Source of the DNA: Prunus persica
Lineage: Eukaryota > Streptophyta > Magnoliopsida > Rosales > Rosaceae
Direction: 5' to 3'
Length of the DNA stretch: 64,000 nt
Assembly (NCBI RefSeq): GCF_000346465.2
Contig: NC_034012.1
Location: forward strand, 15,471,492-15,535,491
The position numbers and the translations under genes were made by a program. Positions 22,629 through 34,989 of this stretch are shown piece by piece (within the stretch, counting starts at the first letter, position 1; every line of letters starts with the position of its first letter). The notes under the pieces were generated by a model. It had not been told where the DNA came from, made no database searches, and saw only the letters and a list, made by a program, of their open reading frames with translations.

Positions 22629-23734
22629 AGATTTTACCATAAGAATATTGATGTTAATTATCATTTTCATTAAGCTCATATTATATATTGATGTCTTCCA
22701 ATGACTGCTAAATCCAGAATGTTTTAGAATCCTCTTAATTACTTGACGCATTTGACATCTGCTTAAGGTTTCAACTCAAAATTCTCATCAGTCATCAAAT
22801 TATACACGCTTTCTTCTGCCAATTGTGCATTATAATATATTAAATCAATAGATTAAAAAAATAAAGTTAGACCATTTTCAACAAAGAAATTATGTGGAAG
22901 TTTCTTTAATGCTTAATCTGAAAGAAAGAAAACACAAACAAGGTTAAAGAAAAGAGAAAATCCAAATCCTACTTGTTTCCTCGTCTTCCAAAGCCAAATT
23001 CAAACCCCACTCAAATCCGTTAGAAAGTTTCTAATTGTTTATTTCATTTCATACTACATACAAAGATAACAACAGCTTGAGTAAAAAAGAAAAAAAAAAT
23101 GATACTTTTACTTAGATGCTCCATTTCAAACCATAGACACTCCTCTAACGTGAGCTTGATTAGGGACAAAACCACTTGAATTAAAGAGTTATTTCACCAT
23201 ACTGTTCTTTTTAGTCATTATACACAGCTCACAACACTTTCACACAAAAATTTACCAAACACTCAAAAACTAATTATTGTACCAACATCACTTTTAATAA
23301 AAAATTTGCCAAACGCCAAACTACTTTTTTTCACAAACTAATTTCTCTAACAGTAAATTTGACGGTGATTATTTTCACATCACAACAATGCCAACCTAGC
23401 CTTGTTTTAGATTCTTATTTCAATTCCTACTTCGTTTAGGATTCGTATTTTAATCTTATTTCCTACCCACTATAAATAAGGCTTTTAGGAAGTCATATTA
23501 TTATTTATGGCAAGCCAGGTGATGTTGAGGGATTAAGCCCTCTTCAATTATACACCAAGCGAATAAGAACCATTGCTAAATGAAGCAAGGTAATTACATA
23601 ATATTACAAATGAAACTAAGCTCTAGTTATCTCCATGTGCTCAAAAATAAAACCCGATCGAATGCATCTTCATCGTTTAATGAATATGGCGCTTTGCAGT
23701 TCAAATATCCTTTATATGAGAGAGCTTCCATTGA
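22629..23734. other. 3' flank of UGT85 copy 3 and an LTR-like promoter segment
   Basis: 22630-22820 matches the flank of copy 1. Around 23400-23580, ACTATAAATAAGGCTTTTAGG with a repeated GATTC...TTATTTC context resembles a retrotransposon LTR promoter, but no LTR edges were found. Nothing else is seen. Confidence 0.4.
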
Positions 23735-23794
23735 GTGATTCCTCCAATAAGTTATTTGAGGGACACCCTTGTAGGGTCCACTTCACATTGTATT

Positions 23795-23919
23795 TCACTA
23801 ATGAAGAATAAGGCCATGGAGTGGAAAGCATTGGCAGAGCAAGCAACCGGTCCACACGATTCTTCGTCCACAAACTTAGACAATTTAGCTAATCAAATGC
23901 AATCAAGAAAACTCTAGAT
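23795..23919 (+). pseudogene. UGT85-type C-terminal fragment, copy 4
   Basis: The frame MKNKAMEWKALAEQATGPHD followed by SSSTNLDNLANQMQ aligns with the last 40 residues of the other UGT85 copies. Nothing upstream belongs to the family. It marks the far end of the decayed cluster. Confidence 0.82.
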
Positions 23920-24184
23920 GTTCTCTGCATCCACAAACTTAACAAGATCATGCACTGCAAGCCTAGAAGTTATTGGTTCAATGAACTCGCAACATGTTTA
24001 CCATCTTCAATTTTTGTTCAACTACAAGTTTTAAATTGATCTTAGTGTTCCAATATCTGTTATGGTTTTAAGATCTAATATTAATCACTGAAAGATACAC
24101 GATAAGATTGAATTTGAAGAATACCAACAAGAACATAGGAACAATTTTTTTTTTTTTTTAATATATCCTGCGAAACCTCACCAT

Positions 24185-24239
<55 letters not shown>

Positions 24240-25370
24240 AACATCTTAATGGCTTACAAGATTTAGCTTTTATTCATTATGATTCGTAATAACATTAAAA
24301 AATATATGGCAAAAGATAGTTTGCTTGAAGTTCATTGTGTGTGTGAGGGTCGAGAGTTATAATCCATGTATAACTGTAACAACCCAAAAAATAAGCAGTA
24401 AAAAAAAAAAAGAAAAAAAAAAGTTAGGGATGGAGAAGAAAAAGAATCAAAAACCTGTAAAGCTTTAGAAGAAAGAGGAGGAGGATGGGAAAGTCATTAA
24501 CTGAAGAATTCTAGAGGATAGAGAACGACGAAATAGGAAGATTTGATAAAACATTGATTGAGGATAGAGAAATAAGAAAGAGAAAGTAAATTAATAATTA
24601 TTTTCAATATATATTTTTCTTAAATAAAATGTACAATTAGTTTAGTTAATCTTAGCCATTCAATCCATTTCAATCTAATAGTTGAAAACTTGTGTCAAAA
24701 ATATTGTGCCACAAAAGATTATTTTGATCAAAACAAACAAAATTGAAAAATAGGCTTTTGAATTCTCCTTTTAGAAATAAAGGAAAGTTTTAGTTCGTAA
24801 CATTCAGTTAAATCAATTGTTTGTTAAAGGATTATTTTGTTTTTTCCCTACTGTATTTACTTGCTTTTTTTCCCTACTGGATATGTGTGTCAATGTTTAT
24901 ATGCAGTAGACAATATATATGTTGTTCAAATTTTCTGTACAACTAATAATCATCAAAGTTTTCTTTAGATGTGTACCATAATCTCCTTAAGTTTATGCTT
25001 TCTCCGTATATTATGTGTTGGGACGTTAAAAGTAAGCAAAATGTCATAGCAAAATACTAGATATTAAACTCCCAACTATAAGTTTTAATTAAAAATTAAT
25101 TTCAGTATATATGCATTTAATTTGGATGAATTAAATTCTTATTTTTCGAACATTTTTCTTCTCAACTGAAGCTCACACGATTTGAAATGAGGAGGAGAAG
25201 GGAAGGAAAAATAAAGCTCCAATAAATATAGAAAATCCCTATATTCTATTTAAAGCTTCCATTAGACAGATGTTGGATACATCCATCTCGAGAGAAGGAC
25301 ATTGCATTTATAGAGTTCCTGTCTATCTACAATGCAAAAGCACAGATGTCTACACGCCTTCAGTAATATC
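23920..25370. other. AT-rich non-coding, no gene seen
   Basis: Apart from the CT microsatellite and A-rich runs near 24400, I see no gene or element edge. Confidence 0.45.
24187..24236 (+). repeat. (CT)n microsatellite
   Basis: About 24 uninterrupted CT units. Confidence 0.97.
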
Positions 25371-25379
25371 CATTGGCCC

Positions 25380-25580
25380 AGTCCATCATGGCACAGGCTG
25401 GAGGGGTCCCTAGGCCCGGGGAGCAAGTCCAGCGCGCAACATCCAGCTCGGGCAAGGCTTGGGACCCACGAGCTCGGGCAAGCCCAAGGGGAGATCTAGC
25501 TTGTCACCTTGCTTTCCAGCTCCTGACATCAGCGCTGACCCACAGCTGCCAGAAACCATCGGCTACAAACCACGTGGCTT
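25380..25580. other. GC-rich island next to the Harbinger ORF1 promoter
   Basis: The composition changes sharply to GC-rich, with repeated GCTCGGGCAAG and CCCAAGG/CCTAGG motifs. AT-rich DNA with a TATA box (CTATAAATACC, 25697) follows. It lies upstream of the Harbinger accessory gene and is unlike everything around it. Confidence 0.55.
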
Positions 25581-25819
25581 CTCCTGGAGCCTCCAATCTA
25601 AACATGTTGTCAAATCCAACGGCAGCTGTCTATTTTGTGGCTAAAAAAATTGAAAAACTTTGTCAAAAATATCAAAAAATTATGGAAATTTTTTCTATAA
25701 ATACCTACCAATATTATTCACTTTCCACACTAAATCTTAATACAAATTCATCTCCTTCCAATATTTTTCACTTTCCACACAATTTTCTACTACTAAATTC
25801 CATTTGTGTAAAAATACAA

Positions 25820-26560
25820 ATGACATCTTCCATCGAAGCCAGAGGTGGATGGACAACCGTGGAAGATATTTTGTTATGTGAGTGTTGGGTCAAAGTTGGT
25901 CATCTCTCGATCACAGGCAATGAGATGAAGTCGTCTCATATGTGGAGAAAAATTCAGGGGAAATTTTGTGAAAGATCGGGTTCAGCTCGTACAGAAAATG
26001 GCATTGGCTAGTAGGTGGAAAATTTTGAAAAAAGAGTTAGGGAAATGGAGAGATGAGTTGGCAAAAGTGAGGGACACCATTCGAAGCGGTCAAAATCTTG
26101 CCGACGAGGTAAAATATTTATAAATGTTGTTTTATTCAATTTAATGTCACATTTTTTTATAATATTTTCTTGCATTTCCTTTTTTTTCTTGCATTTTCTT
26201 TTTTTTTTTAATAGATTATTCAAGCACAAATGTGATTAGGTGCCATTGGCCAAGGCAAAAAAAAGTTTCATCAATCACAAATGTTGGGACATTGTGAAGA
26301 ATTGTTCGAGATTCAAAATTATTTATATTAGTCCGAAGATTGTGTTGAATGAGACGCCACTCCACGATTCACCGGCAACTGATTCGCCATTGGACTCCCC
26401 AATGGATCAAGACTCACTAATCTAACGTGAGCCGAGGCCTATTGGGAGAAAGGCGGAAAAAGCCAAGAGAGCACTTCGAACACTTAATGTGCAAAAATTT
26501 TGGAGCAAATTGCTAAGAATAGCGTACTGAGAATTGAGAGAGACTTGAAAAGAGAAGAAG
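25820..26560 (+). pseudogene. PIF/Harbinger accessory gene (Myb/trihelix-like, NAM-associated), broken
   Basis: From an ATG at 25820 the frame starts MTSSIEARGGWTTVEDILLC, a SANT/Myb-like DNA-binding start. A frameshift near 25990 sends it to a stop at 26011, while the next frame continues MALASRWKILKKELGKWRDE. After a likely intron (26110 GTAAAA to about 26215) another frame reads KKSFINHKCWDIVKNCSRF and then RPIGRKAEKAKRAL (after 26425), matching the NAM-associated C-terminal domain. In PIF/Harbinger elements such a protein partners the transposase in binding and nuclear entry. It converges on the transposase on the other strand, as usual in these elements. It cannot be expressed intact. 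Confidence 0.7.
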
Positions 26561-26790
26561 CTGAAAAGGCATGATATAAAACATACGCAATTGAAAGGCA
26601 GCATGCACAAGAACAAGACATGGAGGACAGAGAAATGAAAATCATAGCCATGGACAAGAGCCATATGTCTCCTAAAAGAAAGTCCTCTAAAACAAAGGGA
26701 TGTTATGAGAAGAAAGCTTTTCCATGACGATGGGCCTAGCAACACAGATTGGTTAAATGATCAAAACCATTAGGTTGTATTGAAAGAGTT

Positions 26791-26811
26791 GCCATATATA
26801 TATATATATAT
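26791..26811. repeat. (AT)n microsatellite
   Basis: About ten AT units between the two convergent Harbinger genes. Confidence 0.85.
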
Positions 26812-27016
26812 TAATTTGTTGTATTGTTTCTTTTTTATTGAATACAGAAAGCATCAAATAATATAGTTATTTATTAAAAACATTTCATACATCAAAACAA
26901 ACCTTAATTCATTATAACCACACACAAAACAAAGCATAATTAAAAACAAAGCATTAAACTTGGTTTCATCCACCCTGATTACCTTTCATCTCCCATAAGT
27001 GCTCGATCAAGTCAAC

Positions 27017-28236
27017 TTAACATCTCTCATGAACATAAGAACATTGCATTTCCTGATAATGGTCAATCATAGGGTTGTTGTATTGACCGTCCCTAATCAA
27101 CGGTATATTCTCCAGTGGTTGTCCATTTGCTCTCACGGACCGTTCATAAATACTTGTCAATGTCGTGTTCATGGGATTGGGTTCGAACATCTCTAGGGCA
27201 TCATAATCATACTCATCCTCCACAATAATGTTATGGAGGATGATGCAAGTCATCATAATGCTTCGAAGCACCTCTTCATCAAACATACGAGCAGCACCCC
27301 TAATCATTGCCCAACAAGCTTGCAAGATACCAAAACACCTTTCCACATCTTTCATATAACCCTCTTGAAGGGCACCAAAGCTTTTTTCCTTCTCCAATTG
27401 GGGATTCGGAATTGTTTTGATGAATGTTGTCCACTTCGGATAAATTTCGTCGGTTAGGTAGTACACACCCGAGTGTACAGTATTGTTGATTTGATACGTG
27501 ATCTGGGGGAAATGACCTCTCAAGACATCGTTGAATACCGGGGATTGACCAAGCACATTGAGATCATTTTGATATCCAGAAACTCCGAAAAAGGCATGCC
27601 AAACCCAAGTATCGAATGATGCAACGACCTCTAGAATTATATTTTTTTGGCCCTTCATATTCCCATAATCTCCTTGCCAAGCAGTTGGGCAATTCTTCCA
27701 CTGCCAGTACATGCAGTCGATGCTTCCAATCATGTTTGGGAAACCTCGAGCCTCGGCTTTTCGTTGGAGCCTTCAGAGGTCCCTAAGCGTAGGTTTGCGA
27801 AGGTAATCCCTCATGTAGAGAGTTTCTATTGCATCACAGAATCTGACCAAGCACTCTAAGATAGTTGATTTCCCTATCCTAGCAATCTCATCCACCTGAT
27901 TTGCAGATGCCCTATATGCAAGGATCCGTAAAGCAGCTGTAAGTTTTTGCTCCGAAAGAAGACCCAAACCCCAAGAGCATCGTACTTCTGAACGAAGTAT
28001 GTGTCGTAATTGCAAACATCATGCATTATTTTTTGGAACAAATTGAGCTGCATTCTATATCTCCCTCTAAAATAAGAAACAGGATATAACAATTTTGGGA
28101 TAAAGTAATCTTCCAAAAGATTCTTACTCCGAGAGTGCCTATGTCTATCCACATTCGGGGCACGACCACAATGGTGTTGCCTTGATTGATTTAGCATACC
28201 CACCACTAAAACAACTTCTTCCTCCTCTTCATCCAA
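27017..28236 (-). pseudogene. PIF/Harbinger DDE transposase, broken by one frameshift and one stop
   Basis: The minus strand begins MDEEEEEVVLVVGML at 28236 and runs through RMQLNLFQKIMHDVC to QKYDALG. A small insertion near 27970 then shifts the frame. The next frame (LSEQKLTAALRILAYRA, a helix-turn-helix region) runs to a TGA at about 27770. The same frame resumes as KAEARGFPNMIGSIDCMYWQW (first catalytic D), SGYQNDLNVL (second D) and DVERCFGILQACWAMI (catalytic E), ending at 27017. This is a standard DDE_Tnp_4 layout of ordinary length with only two lesions. A domesticated host protein (HARBI1/ALP1-like) is excluded by the lesions. Confidence 0.87.
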
Positions 28237-29413
28237 CTAGCGATCTTCTTCAGCACGTCTGCGCTTGATTTCTTCATCTTCCTAATGTTGCCTCTCCAAC
28301 ACCCTTCTCAGGTTAGACATTGAGAGTAAAATGTTTGTTTGTAAGATCTGATAAATGAAAGGATAGAGAATAGTGACAAACCTTGCCTTTTCCTTGCCCT
28401 TAACCTTTGGGGTGGAAGTGCATCCTCGCGCTTTTTGGGTTTCTTTCAACAAAACAAATCGTCTTCTCACGTTTCTTCTTCTTCTCCCACTGCATCTCCA
28501 AATTTTAGTCTCAATTAGAGAAGTTGATTGCTAAGAAAGGCAACCCACTCATACCCTATGGCTCCGTTTGGTAGGCTGATTGATTAGGATTGAGTTTGGA
28601 ATGTTGGACTAGAGTTAAGTCTAGTCCATTGTTTAGTACGAGGCCACAGTGGACAACATTGGACTCAATTTTTTTTTTTAATTCTAAATTAATTTATTGT
28701 TTATTAGATCATTTAACATCATAAAAAAAATTAATTAAAAACACATCAAATTACAAAACCAGTATTTAAAAGATATGATTTAAAAATTTATTCATTTTTT
28801 CTGTTTTAATATAAAAATATCATTTTATCCCTGCATTTAACAGAAAAAGTTAATAAAATTGATGGTAGGACCATTTGTCCTAACGAAAGTGTAGTTAAAG
28901 GACCATGAGAACCATATTGAAAATTGAGGTACTCAATGCAAATCGAATCTAAGTTTAGAGACTAATAAAATGATTAACCCAAACAATTATATAACCAATA
29001 CATCCAACGAGATTGAGACTTCAATAAAATAAAAAATAAAAAAGAGATTGGGTCATGAACACTCAGGGAAAAAAAAACTACAATATGATGAACTGCAATT
29101 TGGCTACTTTGCCAACTTTTGGTTCCCTAATGTTGTGTTGTGTTTTGTGGGTTTTTGCCTTGTCTGGGTTTTTTGCTGTTATGTGGTCTTTTGGCCTCCA
29201 TGTGGGCTTTATGCCTTTATATGTGCTTTATGCACTTTGTTAGTCTTATTTGTAGTGAGCTCTATGTCTGTTTGTATTGCATTTTGTATGAACGTAATTA
29301 TTTAAGTTCATTTTGATGTAATCTGGCTTTGACCTTCTATTCAATGAAACTCGATTTCGAACAAATATATATATACACACACAAAATAGGAGAGCTTCAT
29401 TCATCCTTAGTCC
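28237..29413. other. Flank of Harbinger element and upstream of the PPR gene
   Basis: 28558-28590 reads GGCTCCGTTTGGTAGGCTG, similar to PIF/Harbinger or Tourist-type terminal repeats but pointing rightward, and I find no partner. The rest is AT-rich. The 29340-29413 segment just before the PPR start is a plausible short leader. No other gene is seen. Confidence 0.4.
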
Positions 29414-31015
29414 ATGGCTTTTTGGCTGCGTCGAATTTCAAAATCTTTAATTCCCATACCCATCAATCAGGAAACCCGACTGATCAATACAGACTCAGCA
29501 CCAAAAGATGTTGCCAAAGCCATCCGTGACTCATTCAGAAGCAGTTGGAATTGGGACACTCTGACGACCAAATTTGAATCTGTTAAATTAGATGGAGGGC
29601 TCGTCGATAGTGTTTTGTTAGAATTGAAGGAACCCATTGATGCAAAACGTGCTCTGGGTTTCTTCCACTGGGCAGCTCACAGGAAAAGCTTTGAGCATGG
29701 GGTTTGGTCCTACTCCATAACCATTCATATTTTAGCCAGAGCCAGGTTGCTCATGGATGCTAGAGCTTTGCTTGAATCAGTTCTGAAGAAAACTGCTGAA
29801 AATGGTTCCAAATTTTCAGTTGTGGATTCATTGCTTAGTAGTTATGAGGTTACTGCTTCAAACCCATTTGTGTTTGATTTGCTGTTACAGGCTTATGCTA
29901 AGCTGAGAATGTTTGAGACTGGTTTTGATGTTTGTTGCTATTTGGGGGAACATGGGTTGCCTTTAAGTCTTATAACTTACAACACTCTGCTTCACGTGGT
30001 TCAAAAATCTGACCAGACTGCTCTGGTTTGGAAGATTTATGAGCATATGGTTGGAAAAAGAAATTACCCAAATGAAGAGACAATCAAAATCTTGATTGAT
30101 GCTTTGTGCAAGGAAGGGAAGTTGAAGAAATGCGTTGACATGTTGGACAGGATCCATGGGAAGAGGTGCTCTCCTTCTGTGATTGTGAATACTAGTCTAG
30201 TTTTTAGTATTTTGGAGGGGGGTAGGGTTGAAGAAGGTTTGATGTTGTTGAGGAGAATGTTGCAGAAGAATATGGTTCTTGATACAATTGCTTACTCATT
30301 GATTGTTTATGCTAAAGTTAAACTAGGAGATGTATGCTCAGCATGGGAGGTGTACGAAGAAATGCTCAAGAGAGGTTTTCGAGCAAACTCTTTTGTCTAT
30401 ACCTTGTTTATGGGAGCACATTGTGAGGAAGGAAGAATGGAGGAAGCACAAGGCATGATGAATGAGATGGAAAATATGGATTTGAAGCCGTTTGATGAGA
30501 GCTATAATCTTCTTATTGAGGGATGCGCTAAAGCAGGAAGAGTGGAAGCAAGCTTGAGTTACTTGAAGAAGATGGTGGAGAGCGGGTTCATCCCATGTCG
30601 TTCGGCCTTCAATGAGATGGTCGGAAAGTTATGTGAAACAGGGGATGCAGAGCAAGCAAATACAATGTTTACTATACTGTTAGATAAAGGGTTCTTGCCG
30701 GACAGCACCACATACGGTCATCTGATTGACGGGTATGGGAGAAAAGGTGAGATTCAGGAGGTTGTGAAACTCTATTATGAGATGGAGTCCAGGTCGCTTT
30801 CTCCAGGAGCATTGGTTTTTACATCCGTGATAAAGAGCTTCTGCCAATGTGGGAAAGTGGAGGAAGCAGAAAGGTATTTTGGAATCATGAAAGATCGTTC
30901 AATAGCCCCAAGTTTATGTGTATACGAGACATTGATTGCCAACCACTTTGACAAGGGCAATGCAGAAAGGGCCCTTCACCTTAAGAATGAAATGGAACTT
31001 AGCGCATCGATTTAA
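29414..31015 (+). CDS. P-class pentatricopeptide repeat protein, probably organellar
   Basis: An intact intron-free ORF of 533 residues. The N-terminus (MAFWLRRISKSLIPIPI) is basic and acid-poor, as in a mitochondrial or plastid presequence. From about residue 150 there are tandem PPR motifs of about 35 residues, seen by repeats such as SLITYNTLLHVVQ, NEETIKILIDALCKEGKLKKC, DTIAYSLIVYAKVKLGDVCSA, NSFVYTLFMGAHCEEGRMEEA, DESYNLLIEGCAKAGRVEAS and DSTTYGHLIDGYGRKGEIQEV. There is no E, DYW or SMR domain, so it is pure P class. Such proteins bind single-stranded organellar RNA and act in stability, splicing or translation. Lack of introns is normal for PPR genes. It may correspond to Arabidopsis At1g66345, but that is a recollection. 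Confidence 0.93.
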   Translation: MAFWLRRISKSLIPIPINQETRLINTDSAPKDVAKAIRDSFRSSWNWDTLTTKFESVKLDGGLVDSVLLELKEPIDAKRALGFFHWAAHRKSFEHGVWSYSITIHILARARLLMDARALLESVLKKTAENGSKFSVVDSLLSSYEVTASNPFVFDLLLQAYAKLRMFETGFDVCCYLGEHGLPLSLITYNTLLHVVQKSDQTALVWKIYEHMVGKRNYPNEETIKILIDALCKEGKLKKCVDMLDRIHGKRCSPSVIVNTSLVFSILEGGRVEEGLMLLRRMLQKNMVLDTIAYSLIVYAKVKLGDVCSAWEVYEEMLKRGFRANSFVYTLFMGAHCEEGRMEEAQGMMNEMENMDLKPFDESYNLLIEGCAKAGRVEASLSYLKKMVESGFIPCRSAFNEMVGKLCETGDAEQANTMFTILLDKGFLPDSTTYGHLIDGYGRKGEIQEVVKLYYEMESRSLSPGALVFTSVIKSFCQCGKVEEAERYFGIMKDRSIAPSLCVYETLIANHFDKGNAERALHLKNEMELSASI

Positions 31016-32800
31016 ATCAATGAACTCTCATTTGAATTGTCTTGTAATTCACTTTTAAGTGGGTTGGAACGATCATGGAAAGATGAACAGCAACGAGAAG
31101 CACTTTGGAACCAATTGTCTTGTAACTCATCTGTCATCACAGCATGCCCCTCAAATATCAAGGCTCCATTTGGATGGAGGTATTTGAAATAAAGTACTTG
31201 AATTTGACAATAGGGTAAATTTGAATATATTTGAAACAATTATCTAAAAAAGAATATATTTGAAACAACTATATGCACGGAATCATTTGAAATTCATTTA
31301 TTTTATTCTTCTGATACATGGACTGTAATAGTATAAATAAACAATGTAAACATATTGTCAACTGGATTCAAACATTTGGAATCACTTCATCTGAATCCCT
31401 AAGATGTAATGGGAAATGAGTGTTACAGAGAACTATGAGAAAAGTTTTGTTCTTGTACATCACTACTATAGCTAAACCAACCACTTCTGGAGTCTTGAAG
31501 CTCATTTCCTATGGTGAATCCATATTTGCCCCTGCGACACAAGTATGGAAATGAACAAAAGATTTTCAGTTTCATTTCTACAAATAAATAAAACAAAATG
31601 AAACTTATCATAAATCTATTTTTTTATTTTGGTCGGAAGCTTATCATAAATCTATTTAAATATGAAAACTGAAGACTAAAAAAAAATTCAAGAAAAACCT
31701 TACGAGACAAGGGTGCAAGTGATGAAAACAACCACGCTGGCAGGGGAGGACAATCCACCATTTCCTCAACAAATTACATGCAATCAGTTAGCAAAATCAT
31801 TGATGAAAATAAAGAATAAAGGATGATCAACCTACAATAGAAAAAATTCATTCCCCAAAAATTTGGCCATGACTAGTACAAGAGCCAGGAATAAATGACA
31901 TGAGGTACTTATTAAAAGCCAAAGGTAAAAAGGAAAAAGCAATGACAACGTCTCAGGAATTCACAACAGGATTCTTTTGACTCCTTGATTTCCTTACAAA
32001 GCCAATCTAACAGAAACACCCAAAATGAGTGAGAGATGTGAGTAGTACGAGGCTAGCCAATATATAACATCAAGGACTTGTATCTATGAGCCCAGCTACC
32101 ACATCTAACAAGAAGGGTATGTTTGGATGTGCTTTTGATATATTGAAAGAAACTTTTAGATACCTAAAACGGTTAATCTTCGGCAAAAATAGATAAGAAT
32201 TCTTTTTGGAGAAACTTTTAGTGCTTCCTGATCAAGAAACAATAATAGGTTCCTTATCCGAAAGCATTGTCAAGTGAATCTGCAAAACCACTTGAGCATT
32301 TGAGGAAACTTTCTATGTGCCTCTAACAAAAGGTGCTACTGAGCAAAAGTTCTTAAACATAAGCACTTCAAAACATTCCCAAAAATTTGCTGTTTCCTAT
32401 TGAGTACCTAGCTCTAGAAGGACAAAAGGAAAGTCAAATCATGGAAAAAAAAATTAGCAGATAAATATTTGGCACGAAAACATTATTATGTTCGGAAATA
32501 CTACAGTATAATGGTGACAAAAAAACGCATAACAAATCCTGCCTAATATTTATACTATCTTTGAATAATTTCCAGGCTGAAACAAACTGACATGACAAAA
32601 CTAAAACCACAAAAATTCATCTAACAAAACAATGTAAGCTCATATGTGCGGTGATCGAAGCAACTTCTTCCGACTCCTTTTAGTCAAAGTACAAGCTAAG
32701 CATTTGTATTCAACACAGGGACCATCAAACAATGGTAGAACTATTAAAACCTTATTCAGTCATGCACCAAAAATACAGCAACAATTTTTAACATTCAAGA
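31016..32800. other. PPR 3' flank and diverged copies of repeat also found at 34.1-35.0 kb
   Basis: Blocks such as TTTGAATTGTCTTGTAA (31028) and TTTGGAACCAATTGTCTTG (31105) recur at 34130-34220. A GCCCCTGCGACACAAG block (31530) recurs near 34453, and a CTTGTATCTATGAGCCCAGCTACC block (32078) recurs near 34990. This is a duplicated non-coding segment. No gene is seen. Confidence 0.5.
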
Positions 32801-32859
32801 AAGTCTAGAAAGAGATTTGAGTGGATTTACCTTCTTTACCTCTCCTATCTACAGTTGTC

Positions 32860-33215
32860 TCATGCTTAATATTCTCATTCAATAACGTAAGGTAACGGGT
32901 GAAGCAAGGCTCTCCCTGTACATCCCAGCTCTACCAACTTTGGGAAATCCATAAATTGAAAGATTCTGACTGCTTCGTAAAAATTGTGCATAATCAACAG
33001 GTCATTGCACAACAACGGGAGTTAGAAATGCATGATTACGATTTGGAAACTCATCCACATTCAAAGAGTAGAGTGAATTGTGTTCCAATTTAGAGAATTG
33101 CATGGTTTAGATCCACACCTGAAGCGGCATAACAACAACTGGCAGCCCATCACCTATTATCTCCTTTGGGAAGTTAGGGTTTCCATCAGCTGCTCCCTCA
33201 TTTTTTTCCAGCCAC
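32860..33215 (-). pseudogene. F-box gene pseudogene with large internal deletion
   Basis: The minus strand carries both ends of an F-box gene like the one at 38 kb: the start region (rc of CCATCAGCTGCTCCCTCAT...GAAGCGGCATAACAACAACTGGCAG, 33116-33204) and the C-terminal region (near 32880-32990, rc of GGGAAATCCATAAATTGA). The middle, including nearly all of the substrate-binding part, is gone and the frame is broken by several changes. It is a deleted paralogue of the intact gene 5 kb downstream. Confidence 0.78.
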
Positions 33216-33239
33216 ATTTCCTCGGGAACAACTAGAAAG

Positions 33240-34989
33240 TGTGGCCTGCGTGTCTTAACAAAATGTAAGTTGTGTGTTAATGCTGAGTCAGACTCCGGGC
33301 AGAACTCGTCAGGACTTGACTTGCAGTTGTTTTTGGAGCTGGGCCAGTCAAACTTGGGCCTTCAGGTATGACACTTGATAATCCAATTGCCCTTGCAAAT
33401 AAAAACAATTTCCGTTATTGTGGACTCCAAAACGATATGCCTAGAAGAAAAAAAAAAATTATGGCACATTTATGTTTTTTGAAATGGGGAAAGTAATGAA
33501 TCAGGGAAATCATGAATAGGCGAGAAGGAATGGGCGTGAGATCAACTATTTCCCCTTATCAGAAGGCATTAGCAAATACAAGGGAAGTCAGGAATCGGAA
33601 TAATTTCAATACTCATTAACAAGTAAACATACCATGCAAATCAAACTTCTAGAAAGAGTAAAGCATCCCAAAAGAAAGGGAAAGAAATAAAAGAAATTCT
33701 CGACTTAGATAGTAATTTTCATCCGAGTACTATTTTAGTCCCTTTACTTATTCACCACCAAATGATGTGAAAGTATTTCGTTTATTCAAATACGAGGCCA
33801 CTTTAAATGTAATTTATTCTGAATAAGTAGGTGTAGCCGAGAGATTGTTACACCATTCCAAGAATACTTTCATAGCGTGTGTAAGACAGACTCTGTATAA
33901 TTAGCCCTATTCAAGGCTAGCAAAAATTTCGGTTCTTACGGGATTCAGTTCAATACCAATGCTTTATTTAAGCACCAGCAATTTTACAAAATTGCAAAGG
34001 GGAGGCCTAATGCCTTATTTGAACTCACGGGTTGGGGGTGGGCTAATTCTCTCAACAGTTATGCTAACTTAAAATTTAAACAAGCATCGTAATCAAGGAT
34101 ACTGCAGCAATTAACATCCTATAAACTTTCATTTGAATTGTCTAGCAATTTCTTTAAGGATGTTAAAGCAGATGAAGAAAACATCAACATAACCTAGGAG
34201 TGCTTTGGAACCAATTGATTTGCCATCATTCCAAAATGAAACTGATCTATCAACGAAGATTTCACAAAGGACACCTAACACATTGTTCAAAACATAAAGA
34301 TGCAACGGGAAGAGACAGACAGAACCGCTGGAAAATCTTTGTACCGGTACATCCTACGATAGCCAGCCAAACCAACCAATTTTTGGGTCTTCAAGATAAT
34401 TTCTTCTAGAACCAGAAAAGGAACCTAATGTCTTCTGGAGAAAACAGATCTGCCCCTGTGACACAAGGATGGCATTACGTAAAGATTTCAAGCAGCCATT
34501 TCTATAAAATGAAAAAAATTCATAAAATACCAGTATTCATATCTTTACAAAGTTCATAACTGAATCATAAATGCATTTAATTTGTAAACCGAAGACAAAC
34601 AATAAAAGCATGGAAAACTTATGAGAAGGGGCCACATATGACAGAAACAACGGGGAAAAAGGGGGCAACAAGCCACAATTTCTTTGAAAAATAACATTCA
34701 ATCAGTTAGCAAAATCATTAATGAAAACCAAGCATAAGAGAAAATTATCACTGTAACAATGTTGGAAAGTCAACCCCAGTAAATATGACTCATAGAAGAA
34801 CCAGGAATAATCAATCACATTAGCCACTTATTAAAAGCCAACAGAATAAAAGGAAATGGAAACATATTAGGAACTCAGAACCAAGCTCTCTTGACTCCTT
34901 GATTTTCTTACAAAACCAATCTAACAAACAGAAGCATCCAAAAGCAGTGATATACTAGTTCTATAGACTCATTAATCATATAATTCATC
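33240..34989. other. Non-coding; second copy of the 31-32 kb repeat blocks
   Basis: Contains duplicates of blocks from 31.0-32.1 kb at 34.1-35.0 kb. No ORF with family support. Confidence 0.45.

Noticed and set aside
28558..28680. Harbinger-like terminal repeat GGCTCCGTTTGGTAGG.
   Set aside because: It points away from the transposase and has no partner, so it cannot be assigned to the element at 25-28 kb.
29048..29305. ORF of 85 codons with hydrophobic residues upstream of the PPR gene.
   Set aside because: Composition comes from T/G-rich DNA, and no start context or homology is evident.
33940..34080. Possible third SINE (GAGTTCAAATAAGG near a TTAGCATAAC motif on the minus strand).
   Set aside because: The B box lacks its final C and no A tail or flanking duplication was found.
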